This document shows, one piece after another, positions 41,826 to 49,855 of a DNA stretch of 50,218 nt (position 1 is its first letter; each line of letters opens with the position of its first letter). The translations under genes were made by a program, and so were the position numbers. Source of the stretch: an uncultured Bacilli bacterium. GTDB lineage: Bacteria; Bacillota_I; Bacilli_A; RFN20; CAG-826. The notes beneath the pieces are model-generated. The model did not search any database and was not told where the DNA came from. It saw nothing but the letters and a program-made list of their open reading frames with translations. The stretch lies in NCBI GenBank assembly GCA_944375905.1, contig CALWAS010000006.1:1-50218 (forward strand), read 5' to 3'.

Positions 41826-42080
41826 ATGGTTACCCTATCCATTTGCGTCGGGAGCTCTTGTCACCTCAAGGGCTCCTATGACGTGATCGAGGCGATGCGG
41901 AAGCTCATCAAGGAGAAAGGCACCGTCGACGACATCGATCTCAAGGCGGCTTTCTGCCTTGGCAAATGCGCCTTCGACGGCGTCTCCATCAAGGTCAACG
42001 ACAAAATCATCACCGGCGTCACGCCCGACAAGGTGAAGGACGTCTACGAGGCCGAAATCGCGCCGCTCATCGGAAAATGA
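41826..42080 (+). CDS. thioredoxin-like [2Fe-2S] ferredoxin
   Basis: An 84-residue protein of the thioredoxin-like [2Fe-2S] family, as in the C-terminus of NuoE/HydC. The cysteine pattern CVGSSC plus CLGKC supplies four ligands. Such domains accept electrons for or from hydrogenases and NADH dehydrogenases. It follows adhE by two bases and overlaps the PAS-hydrogenase start by four (ATGA). It may link the hydrogenase sensor to a redox partner. Confidence 0.85.
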   Translation: MVTLSICVGSSCHLKGSYDVIEAMRKLIKEKGTVDDIDLKAAFCLGKCAFDGVSIKVNDKIITGVTPDKVKDVYEAEIAPLIGK

Positions 42081-43768
42081 GCGCCCCGGCCCTCGTCTCC
42101 CGGCTGAACGATTGCCGGAGCTGCTATAAGTGCATCCGGGCCTGCCCAACCAAGTCGATTTCCTTTTCGGAAGGGCACGCCCAGATCATCCAGGACGAAT
42201 GCGTCTATTGCGGAAGGTGCTACATCTCCTGCCCGCAGGACTGCAAGATCGTCCGGGACGATCTCCTTTTGGCCCGCCGCCTCGTAAGGGAGGGGGAGAC
42301 CTATGTCTCCCTCGCCCCTTCCTTTCAGGCTGCCTTTCCCTGCACCTCCCTCGAAGTCATTTCAGATGGGTTAAGGAAACTCGGCTTCGCCGGGGTCGAG
42401 GAGACGGCGATCGGCGCGACGATCGTCAAGAAGGAGTACGAGCGCCTCGTTAAGGAGAAAGCCGAGCCGATAATCATCTCGACTTGCTGCCATTCGGTCA
42501 ATCTCCTCGTCGAGAAGCATTTCCCGGCCGCGAAGAAGTACCTCGCGCCGGTCCTTTCGCCGATGCTTGCCCATGGGCTCGACCTCAAAAAGCGCCATCC
42601 CGGGGCCAAGGTCGTCTTCGTCGGGCCCTGCATTTCAAAGAAAGACGAGGTCGACCGCTATCCTGGCTATGTCGACTGCGTATTGACTTACAAAGAACTG
42701 AAGCAGTGGTTCAAGGACGAGAAAGTCGAGCTTTCGATCGACGGCGGCGTAAAGAAGCTAGCCGAATCGAGGGCCCGCCTTTTCCCGATCGAGGGCGGAA
42801 TTCTCAAGACGATGGACAAACCGGAGGCCGATGGCTACCGTTACCTCCCGATTTCGGGAATGGAACGCTGCATCGCGGCCCTCGAGGACATCCTGGAAGG
42901 CCGGGTCAAGGACCGCGTCTTCATCGAGATGAGCGCCTGCCCCGGGAGCTGCATCGCCGGGCCGATGGTCGCCAAGACCGAACGGGCCCTCATCAGCGAC
43001 TATTTGGCCGTCGAGAACTCGGCCGGCAAGGACGATTTTAGGGCCGATTCGATCGCCCGGGATGAACTAGGCAAGCGCTTTGCGACCCTCGAGGTGAAGC
43101 AAGCCGACCCGAGCGAGGAAGAGATCCGCGAGGTGCTCCTCAAGATCGGCAAGAAGACGCGCGCGGACGAACTCAACTGCTCGTCGTGCGGCTATCCGAC
43201 TTGCCGCGACAAGGCGATTGCCGTCATCCGGGGCAAGGCCAACCTCGAGATGTGCCTTCCTTACCTCATGAACAAGGCAGAGAGCTTCTCGAACACGATC
43301 GTCGAGCAATCCGAAAACGCGATCGTCGTCCTTTCGCCATCCCTTTCGATCGTCCTTGCCAACCCCCGCATGGCCGCCCTTCTCGGAGCGAAAGACGGGA
43401 AGGAACTCGTCGGGAAGGATGTTTCCTCCTTCCTCGATGCCGAGCCCTATGCCCTCGCCCTCGGCGGGAAGGACACTTACCGCAAGAAGGTTTACCTTGC
43501 CGAATACGGGCGCTACATGGAGATGTCGGTGACCTACGACAGCAAGTACTCGATTCTCATCGGCGTTTACCACGACGTGACCGAAAACGAGCAAAAACGC
43601 AAAAAGGAAGAGGAGATTGCGGAGAAAGCGGCCTCGATTACCACTTCCGTCATCGAAAAGAACATGCGGGCCGTCCAAGAAATCGCTTCCCTCCTTGGCG
43701 AATCGACGGCCGCGACGAAAGTCGCGCTCAGCGAGCTTAAGGAAGCGCTCAAGAACGAGGAAGAGTGA
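42077..43768 (+). CDS. PAS-domain [FeFe] hydrogenase, putative sensor (group C-like)
   Basis: A 563-residue protein. Two N-terminal [4Fe-4S] motifs (CRSCYKCIRACP, CVYCGRCYISCP) precede an H-cluster domain. The L1 motif is STCCHS (135-140) instead of TSCCP, with both Cys137 and Cys138 kept. L2 is GPCISKK with Cys185; L3 is EMSACPGSC with Glu284, Cys288 and Cys292. Then comes an extra FeS domain (Cys368, 371, 376, 393), a PAS domain (about 402-505) and a coiled coil. This order is that of group C sensory hydrogenases, thought to sense H2 or redox state. It has no kinase; a SpoIIE phosphatase gene follows with its start at this gene's stop. Confidence 0.88.
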   Translation: MSAPALVSRLNDCRSCYKCIRACPTKSISFSEGHAQIIQDECVYCGRCYISCPQDCKIVRDDLLLARRLVREGETYVSLAPSFQAAFPCTSLEVISDGLRKLGFAGVEETAIGATIVKKEYERLVKEKAEPIIISTCCHSVNLLVEKHFPAAKKYLAPVLSPMLAHGLDLKKRHPGAKVVFVGPCISKKDEVDRYPGYVDCVLTYKELKQWFKDEKVELSIDGGVKKLAESRARLFPIEGGILKTMDKPEADGYRYLPISGMERCIAALEDILEGRVKDRVFIEMSACPGSCIAGPMVAKTERALISDYLAVENSAGKDDFRADSIARDELGKRFATLEVKQADPSEEEIREVLLKIGKKTRADELNCSSCGYPTCRDKAIAVIRGKANLEMCLPYLMNKAESFSNTIVEQSENAIVVLSPSLSIVLANPRMAALLGAKDGKELVGKDVSSFLDAEPYALALGGKDTYRKKVYLAEYGRYMEMSVTYDSKYSILIGVYHDVTENEQKRKKEEEIAEKAASITTSVIEKNMRAVQEIASLLGESTAATKVALSELKEALKNEEE

Positions 43769-44952
43769 TGGGCAAGGACGCGACCCTCGTCGAATACGGG
43801 AGCCTTTCCCTCAACAAGAAGGGGGAAGAGCTTTGCGGCGACCATGTCGTCGCGACCGGGAATAGCGATTCCTCTTCCCGGACTTTCGTCTTGGCGGACG
43901 GCCTCGGTTCCGGCGTCCAGGCCAACATCCTTTCGACGCTCACCTCCACGATGCTCTCGGAAATGATCGAGGGCGGGCTTTCGATCGAGGAGAGCGTCGA
44001 GGCGGTGGTCAAGACCCTTCCGGTTTCCAAAAGCCGGGGGAACGTCGCCTACTCGACCTTCTCGATTTGCAAATTGGCCCGGGACGACATCCTCTATGTC
44101 TATAACTACGACAATCCCTTCCCGGTCTACCTCCGACACGGCAAGGAACTCTCCATTCCCGTCCAGGAAACGGTGGTGGAAGGGAAAAGGATTGCCTTCT
44201 ACCAGATAAAGATGGAGGCCGGGGATGCCCTCGTCTTCATGTCGGACGGCGTCCTTTACGCCGGAGTCGGCGAGACGATGAACTTCGGCTGGGGACGCGA
44301 CGAGATCGTCCATTACCTGGAAGCGCTTTACGACGACTCGATTTCGGCCAAAAACATCGCTACCCTCCTCGTCGACCACTGCTCGACCCTTTATAATCAC
44401 CGGCCGGGGGACGATACGACGACCCTCGTCATCAAGAAGAGGGAAAGGGAAGCGGTCAACGTCCTCGTAGGCCCGCCAACCAATCCCGACGACGACGAGA
44501 AGACGATGCGTCTCTTCTTCGCCCGCGGAGGCAAGCACGTGGTGTGCGGCGGCACCTCGACGAAGGTCGTGGCGCGCTACCTCGAGAAGCCGATCCTGAC
44601 CGACATCGACTACCTCGACCCGGAGATTCCCCCGATCAGCCACGTCGAGGGCGTCGATCTCGTCACCGAGGGGGTCATCACCCTCAACAAGGTGGTGGAG
44701 ATCGCCAAGGATTACCTCGGAGGCAATTCCCTCTATTTCGAGTGGAGCTTCCGCCAGGACGGGGCCTCCCTCCTCGCGAAGACCCTCTTCGAGGAGGCGA
44801 CCGACATATCCTTCTTTGTCGGCTGCGCGGTCAACCCGGCCCACCAGGACCCGCGTTACAATATCGACATCTCGACGAAGATGGGCCTCGTCGAAGAACT
44901 GACCAAAGCCCTGCGGACGATGGGCAAAAGAGTCCGCGTTGCCTATTTCTAA
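43768..44952 (+). CDS. SpoIIE/PP2C-type phosphatase with a C-terminal extra domain
   Basis: A 394-residue protein. The first about 235 residues are a PP2C-like SpoIIE phosphatase: Asp25 in CGDHV, Asp44-Gly45 in LADGLGSG, then MSDGVLYAG and a final GDDTTTLVI. The C-terminal 160 residues (from about VNVLVGPPTNPDDDEK) form a separate domain I do not recognise, with GGTSTKVVARYLEKP and LVTEGVITLNKVVEIAKDYL. ATG 43768 overlaps the hydrogenase stop (TGATG), so the sensor and phosphatase are translated together. The target phosphoprotein is not in the window. Confidence 0.85.
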   Translation: MGKDATLVEYGSLSLNKKGEELCGDHVVATGNSDSSSRTFVLADGLGSGVQANILSTLTSTMLSEMIEGGLSIEESVEAVVKTLPVSKSRGNVAYSTFSICKLARDDILYVYNYDNPFPVYLRHGKELSIPVQETVVEGKRIAFYQIKMEAGDALVFMSDGVLYAGVGETMNFGWGRDEIVHYLEALYDDSISAKNIATLLVDHCSTLYNHRPGDDTTTLVIKKREREAVNVLVGPPTNPDDDEKTMRLFFARGGKHVVCGGTSTKVVARYLEKPILTDIDYLDPEIPPISHVEGVDLVTEGVITLNKVVEIAKDYLGGNSLYFEWSFRQDGASLLAKTLFEEATDISFFVGCAVNPAHQDPRYNIDISTKMGLVEELTKALRTMGKRVRVAYF

Positions 44953-44962
44953 GGAGAAAGCC

Positions 44963-46393
44963 ATGCCAAAGTTCGACACGCAAGTTCAGGAGCTCAAGTA
45001 CCGGATCCTAAAAGAGGTGGCCTCGAGCTACGACAAGGGGACGCTCGATGAGGACATCGACAAGATCCCCTACATCATCACTCCGCATGGGGCCAAGCCG
45101 ACTTTCCGTTGCTGCGTTTACCACGAGCGGGAAATCGTGAAGGAGCGGGTGAAGCTAGCGATGGGCGGCGACAAGGACAACCCGAACATCGTCGAGGTCA
45201 TACCGAGCGCCTGCGACCAATGCCCCTTCGGCGGCATCACGGTCACCGACGCCTGCCGGGGATGCCTTGCCCACCGTTGCGCCCAGGCCTGCCGGCTCAA
45301 CTGCATCACCTTCGAGAACCTCAGGGCGAAGATCAACAAGGACAAGTGCGTCAATTGCGGCCTTTGCGCGAAAGCCTGCCCCTTCGGTGCCATTTCGAAC
45401 CTCAAGCGGCCCTGCGAGGCCTCTTGCAAGGTCGGGGCAATCTCCCACCGGTCGGAAGGCTCGACCGCCCATATCGACGAGGAAAAGTGCACCCGGTGCG
45501 GGGCTTGTTCCTATTCCTGCCCCTTCGGCGCCATCATGGACAAGAGCTACATCCTCGAGTGCATCGACATGATGAAGGCGAACGAAAAAGGCGAAATCAA
45601 TGCCTACATGATCGTCGCCCCGTCCATTTCGAGCCAGTTCCACTACGCGAAGCTTCCCCAGGTCGTTACCGGAATCAAGAAACTCGGCTTCCATAGCGTC
45701 GTCGAGGCAGCCCTCGGGGCCGACATGGTTTCCTATTACGAGAGCAAGGAACTGAGCGAGAAGGGAAAGCTCACTTCTTCCTGCTGCCCGGCCTTCGTCC
45801 GCTACGTCGAGACCTCGTTCCCGACTTTGAAGCAGTACGTTTCCCACAATCTCTCCCCGATGGCGATGATCGCCCGCTACATCAAGGAAAACGACCCGAA
45901 GGCCAAGACCTGCTTCGTCGGGCCCTGCATCGCCAAGAAAATGGAGATGTTCCGCGAGGATAGCGCGCCTTACGTCGATTGCGTCATCACCTTCGAGGAA
46001 CTCCAGGCTCTCATCGACATGCGGGGAATCGACCTCGCTTCCCTTGAGGAAAGCCCCCTCGACAACGCTTCCTACTACGGGCGGATCTTCGCCCGGTGCG
46101 GCGGACTTTCCGAAGCCGTCCAGGAAGCCCTCAAGGAAAGGAACGATCCTTTCGTCGTGAAGGGCGTTTCCTGCTCGGGGCTCGAAGAGTGCAAGCGGGC
46201 CCTCATGATGATGAAGAACGGGCGGAGCGATGCCAACTTCATCGAAGGCATGGCTTGCGTCGGCGGATGCATCGGCGGACCATGCTGCCTTACCCACGAG
46301 GTGAGGGATGCCGCGGATGTCGACAAATACGGCCGCGAAAGCAAGGAAAAAACGATTACCGATGCCGTTCGCGGAATCATGGCAATCGATTGA
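44963..46393 (+). CDS. monomeric [FeFe] hydrogenase (group B-like)
   Basis: A 476-residue enzyme. An N-terminal Cys-rich part carries several [4Fe-4S] motifs (CDQCPFGG, CRGCLAHRC, CVNCGLCAKACP, CTRCGACSYSCP). The H-cluster domain has the full motifs TSSCCP (271-276), GPCIAKK with Cys322 and EGMACVGGC with Glu428, Cys432 and Cys436. The architecture fits the group B type, which probably takes electrons from ferredoxin to make H2. ATG 44963 has AAGGAG upstream. It ends the operon; maturation genes (hydEFG) are not in the window. Confidence 0.9.
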   Translation: MPKFDTQVQELKYRILKEVASSYDKGTLDEDIDKIPYIITPHGAKPTFRCCVYHEREIVKERVKLAMGGDKDNPNIVEVIPSACDQCPFGGITVTDACRGCLAHRCAQACRLNCITFENLRAKINKDKCVNCGLCAKACPFGAISNLKRPCEASCKVGAISHRSEGSTAHIDEEKCTRCGACSYSCPFGAIMDKSYILECIDMMKANEKGEINAYMIVAPSISSQFHYAKLPQVVTGIKKLGFHSVVEAALGADMVSYYESKELSEKGKLTSSCCPAFVRYVETSFPTLKQYVSHNLSPMAMIARYIKENDPKAKTCFVGPCIAKKMEMFREDSAPYVDCVITFEELQALIDMRGIDLASLEESPLDNASYYGRIFARCGGLSEAVQEALKERNDPFVVKGVSCSGLEECKRALMMMKNGRSDANFIEGMACVGGCIGGPCCLTHEVRDAADVDKYGRESKEKTITDAVRGIMAID

Positions 46394-46424
46394 TTACCAC
46401 TGCAAATCCGGCTTTTGTTTGAGG

Positions 46425-46455
46425 AATCCCGCTTAAATGGCGGGATTTCTTTTTG
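46425..46455 (+). terminator. terminator of the rex-adhE-hydrogenase operon
   Basis: AATCCCGC (46425-46432) and GCGGGATT (46440-46447) form a perfect 8-bp stem with a 7-base loop, followed by T-rich sequence. Confidence 0.9.
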
Positions 46456-46502
46456 GTCGCTTTTCCTTCTTGCCGCCTATATGGAGGTAGGAGGCCATTA
46501 GC

Positions 46503-46877
46503 ATGAACGGAATAAAAGTGGGAAGGATATCGAGGAAGATCGAGGCGGCCCTATCGATCGACCTCGGATCCGACATCTTCCTTTACGTGAGCGACGAGAT
46601 GCTCCGGAGGATGGCCAAGAAGCGGCCGGAGAGGTATCTCCTCGATATCGAGGAGCTTTCCAAGATGGTGTCGAAACCGGACTATGTCCAATATGAGACG
46701 GGAAAGAAAAGGGAAATATCCTTCGTGAGGGAATACTGGACGAAGGAATCGCTCTTCAAGAAGGGGATTGCGGTCTTCTCTTTCGCCGAGCGGTGGGAGT
46801 TGACCTATTTTGCCGGTCTTACCTTCGCAAAGGAAAAGGAGATGGCCGAGAAAGGAAGGGTTGTTAAAATCGAATGA
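46503..46877 (+). CDS. small protein resembling PBECR-type (BECR-fold) nucleases
   Basis: A 124-residue protein. The order of features fits the phage-associated BECR nuclease-like families: KVGRISRKIEAAL, then IFLYVSDEMLRRMAKKRPERY, then a KPDYVQYE strand, then ISFVREYW, then WELTYFAGLTFAKEKE and a final GRVVKIE. In most PBECR proteins the helix motif is HI-x-x-RHP with His residues; here these positions read RM and RP, so the catalytic His is missing. It may be inactive or have another role. Ribosome site TAGGAGG lies upstream. The family call is from pattern recognition only. Confidence 0.45.
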   Translation: MNGIKVGRISRKIEAALSIDLGSDIFLYVSDEMLRRMAKKRPERYLLDIEELSKMVSKPDYVQYETGKKREISFVREYWTKESLFKKGIAVFSFAERWELTYFAGLTFAKEKEMAEKGRVVKIE

Positions 46878-46896
46878 CTTCGATATCGTTAGCCGC

Positions 46897-47421
46897 GTGA
46901 AAACAATCGACCTTTCGTTCGCCGATACCCTTTACCCAAGGAAAGACGGGCCTTTTTCGCTAAGGAAGGTTGCTAGGGGCCTCATTCTCAAGGATGGAAG
47001 GCTGTTCATCCACCTTCTCTCGAGGGACGATATCTTCGGGAAGGCTTCCTATCCCGAAACCCCCGGCGGGGGCGTACAGGCCGAAGAGAGCTACGAGGAA
47101 GCCTTGGCTCGCGAGATGGAAGAGGAAATCGGCTATCGAATCGAGGGAACGACCTATTTGGGGAAGGTGGTAGACGAGTACGCCCTGATAGGAAGGACGA
47201 ACGAAAACCATTTCTTCTTGGCCCGTGCCGTCGGGGAAAAAGGAAGGACCGTCGTCGCTTCGAAGGGCGATTCCCTCATTGAGGAAACCGTGCTTCTGAG
47301 CGTCGAGGAAGCCATCGAACTATACGAGAAAAACCCGTCGAGCCCGATTTTCGAGCTCGTCAAAAGGCGCGAGCTTCCCTTTCTTCGCCTTCTTAAGGAA
47401 AACCCGGGCCTTCTGCTTTAG
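46897..47421 (+). CDS. Nudix hydrolase
   Basis: A 174-residue Nudix protein that would cleave nucleoside diphosphate-linked compounds. The Nudix box is GGGVQAEESYEEALAREMEEEIGY (G-x5-E-x7-R-E-x2-E-E-x-G-form, with one variation). The frame is open to 46810. GTG 46897 (VKTIDLSF) was chosen because TATCGT ends seven bases before it and the protein then starts with the first beta strand; TTG 46861 with a nearby AAAGGAAGG is a real alternative and would overlap the previous gene. It ends two bases from the convergent LysR stop. Confidence 0.8.
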   Translation: MKTIDLSFADTLYPRKDGPFSLRKVARGLILKDGRLFIHLLSRDDIFGKASYPETPGGGVQAEESYEEALAREMEEEIGYRIEGTTYLGKVVDEYALIGRTNENHFFLARAVGEKGRTVVASKGDSLIEETVLLSVEEAIELYEKNPSSPIFELVKRRELPFLRLLKENPGLLL

Positions 47422-47423
47422 CC

Positions 47424-48317
47424 CTAGCGGGCAATCTTTTCCCGGTAAGAAGCGACAAGGGCATCTAGAAAAGGCCGGTCGACCGATTGGCTCATGTAGA
47501 CGATGCTCACTTCCCTCGACATGTTGAGATTCTCGATTGGGTGAAGGGAGAGCATTTCCTTGTCGCCATAGGAGTGACAGGCACTTTTGGGAAGGACGGA
47601 TATGGCCTCCCCTTTGCTTACGAGTTCCTTGATCGTCATGATGTTGTCGATTTCGAGGACGACATTGAACTCGTCGATGGAACGCCCGATGGCGGAAAGG
47701 GCGGCTTGGAATAGCGTCCGCGTCTCGCTTTGCTTGCTTCTTAGGATCAGCCGTTCCTTCCTCAGTTCGTCGATGGTGATGACCGATTTTGCCGCCAGGG
47801 GATTCCGCTTGGACATTACCGCGACGAGCGAATCGGTGTCGAGGAGGATGGAAGAATACTTTCGGCTAGGCACCGGCCCGTCCACGATGGCTAGGTCGAT
47901 CTCGAAACTCGACAGCTTCTCATAAAGATTTCTTATGTCATCGCTTTTAATCTTTATCTTGGTTCCCGGATGGTCGGCGGCATAAGAAGCCAGCACTTCG
48001 GCTATGAGGTTGGCTTCGGCCGTGTGCGTAATGCCGACGATGTAGCTGCTGCGCCCTTTGGCCTGATCTTTGAGCTTGGAGGCTAGCTCGCGGTAAAGGG
48101 AAACGATCCTTTTGGCATAGGAAAGGAGAATCTCCCCTTCGGGAGTAGGTTTCAGCTGTCCTCCGGCCCGATGGAAAATCGTTATGCCGTTTTCCTTTTC
48201 GAGTTGCCTGATATGCTGGCTTACGGCAGGCTGGGTCAATGACAACGCCTCGGCGGCGGCGGTGTAGCCGTTTCGCTTTTCCACTTCGATGAGCGTTAGC
48301 AACTTTGGATCGACCAT
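47424..48317 (-). CDS. LysR-family transcriptional regulator
   Basis: A 297-residue LysR protein. The winged helix is MVDPKLLTLIEVEKRNGYTAAAEALSLTQPAVSQHIRQLEKENG; the effector domain follows from about residue 90 (SSYIVGITHTAEANLIAEVLA). ATG 48317 was chosen: TTGGAGG lies just upstream, whereas the frame's first ATG at 48350 would add residues lacking homology. It is divergent from a CPA2 antiporter, its likely target, and an inverted repeat lies between them. Confidence 0.9.
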   Translation of the reverse strand: MVDPKLLTLIEVEKRNGYTAAAEALSLTQPAVSQHIRQLEKENGITIFHRAGGQLKPTPEGEILLSYAKRIVSLYRELASKLKDQAKGRSSYIVGITHTAEANLIAEVLASYAADHPGTKIKIKSDDIRNLYEKLSSFEIDLAIVDGPVPSRKYSSILLDTDSLVAVMSKRNPLAAKSVITIDELRKERLILRSKQSETRTLFQAALSAIGRSIDEFNVVLEIDNIMTIKELVSKGEAISVLPKSACHSYGDKEMLSLHPIENLNMSREVSIVYMSQSVDRPFLDALVASYREKIAR

Positions 48318-48334
48318 AATTCCTCCAATATAAC

Positions 48335-48370
48335 GAAACCTTATGAACATATCTTAAACAATTAGGTTTC
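48335..48370. promoter_or_regulatory. inverted repeat in the LysR/antiporter intergenic region
   Basis: GAAACCTTA (48335-48343) and TTAGGTTTC (48362-48370): 8 of 9 positions pair. It lies between the divergent starts, overlapping the likely -35 area of the antiporter promoter (TATGAT at 48388-48393 as -10). It is a candidate LysR site. Confidence 0.5.
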
Positions 48371-48427
48371 ATTATTTTTTTCTTCTCTATGATAGGGCCC
48401 GTCGGAAGTCAATGGAAGGAGAAAGCC

Positions 48428-49834
48428 ATGAACCTCAAACTCTACTCGTTCTATCAAGGGCTCGGCGGAGCCAGCGTCCTCATCGCCCTCGCCATCATGT
48501 TCTTGGCCGGCTTTGTCCTCAGCCGCGTTTCGAAGCTGTTCAAACTTCCCAACGTTACTGGCTACATCATCTCCGGCATTCTGATCGGTCCCTTCGTCCT
48601 TGATCTCATCCCGCCGGAAATAATCGACGGCATGTCTTTCCTAAGCGATCTTGCCCTTGGCTTCATTGCCTTCGGGGTCGGCAAGTTTTTCAAAAAGGAC
48701 GTAATCAGGAAATCCGGTCCCCGGGTCATCGTCATCACGATCCTCGAGGCCATCATGGCGGGAATCCTCGTAACGGTCGCCGTCGGGGCTTTCTTCCCGG
48801 ACCTTGGATGGGGCTTTGCCCTTCTCCTCGGGGCCATCGCGACGGCTACGGCCCCGGCCTCGACCCTCATGACGATCAACCAATACGAGGCCAAAGGCGA
48901 ATTCGTCGACGTCCTCTTGCAGGTCGTTGCCCTTGACGACGTCGTTTGCTTGCTCTGCTTCTCCATCGTTTCGGCGGTCGTCGAAGGGACGATGAGCGGT
49001 TCCGTGGATGCGATGAGCATCCTCATGCCAATCGTCTATAACGTTCTCTTCCTCGTCGTTGGCTTCCTTGCCGGGCTTTTCCTCTCGTTCCTAGTGAAGG
49101 GCCGCTCGCCGAATTCAAGGCTCATCATCGCGGTGGCCTTCATCGCTGCAATCTCTGGCTGCGCGATTCTTCTAGACATCTCGCCCCTTCTTTCCTGCAT
49201 GGTGTTCGGAGCCACCTATGTCAACGTCACCAAGGACGAGAAGCTCTTCAAGTACGTTGATCACTTCACTCCGCCGGTCATGCTTCTCTTCTTCGTCCTG
49301 AGCGGGCTATCGATGGACTTCTCTTCCTTCCTCACTATCGGCCTTGTCGGAGTTGTCTACTTCCTCGTGCGCCTTGTTGGCAAATACCTTGGGGCCTATG
49401 TCGGCTGCCGCATCATGAAAACCGGCAAGAAGACCCGGGATTACCTCGGGATGGCCCTCGCTCCTCAGGCCGGTGTCGCCATCGGGCTTGCCTTCCTCGG
49501 GCAGAGGATGCTCCCGTCTTCGGTCGGGGATACATTCCTCTCAATCATTCTCTGCTCCTCCGTTCTTTATGAGATGGCTGGGCCGGCCCTCGCCAAGTTC
49601 TCGCTAGTAAAAAGCGGATCCATCGATCGCGAGAAACTCATCACGAACCGCAAGAAGAACCTCGTCGACGAAATTGAGAAGAATCACATCAGCCTTTCAT
49701 CGATTGAGAACGGGACGCCAGATGTTGGGCCAATGCCCGATCCATACGTGGCGAAGGATTGGCGCAAGGGGAGGTATGGAACCGGCTCCTATCAGCTCGC
49801 GCGCTCCAATCTCAATAACGATAGGGAGAAATGA
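48428..49834 (+). CDS. CPA2-family cation/proton antiporter
   Basis: A 468-residue membrane protein of the Na+/H+ exchanger (KefB/GerN-like) family. LPNVTGYIISGILIGPFVL is the typical early segment, and AIATATAPASTLMTINQY with the following LDDVVCLLCF gives the conserved Asp pair region. About twelve hydrophobic segments are seen. After the last segment a soluble tail of about 75 residues (from about residue 395) is unassigned; no TrkA-N domain is present. ATG 48428 has AAGGAG upstream and gives the standard N-terminus. Confidence 0.9.
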   Translation: MNLKLYSFYQGLGGASVLIALAIMFLAGFVLSRVSKLFKLPNVTGYIISGILIGPFVLDLIPPEIIDGMSFLSDLALGFIAFGVGKFFKKDVIRKSGPRVIVITILEAIMAGILVTVAVGAFFPDLGWGFALLLGAIATATAPASTLMTINQYEAKGEFVDVLLQVVALDDVVCLLCFSIVSAVVEGTMSGSVDAMSILMPIVYNVLFLVVGFLAGLFLSFLVKGRSPNSRLIIAVAFIAAISGCAILLDISPLLSCMVFGATYVNVTKDEKLFKYVDHFTPPVMLLFFVLSGLSMDFSSFLTIGLVGVVYFLVRLVGKYLGAYVGCRIMKTGKKTRDYLGMALAPQAGVAIGLAFLGQRMLPSSVGDTFLSIILCSSVLYEMAGPALAKFSLVKSGSIDREKLITNRKKNLVDEIEKNHISLSSIENGTPDVGPMPDPYVAKDWRKGRYGTGSYQLARSNLNNDREK

Positions 49835-49855
49835 AAATAGGCCTTCCCGTCAAAG

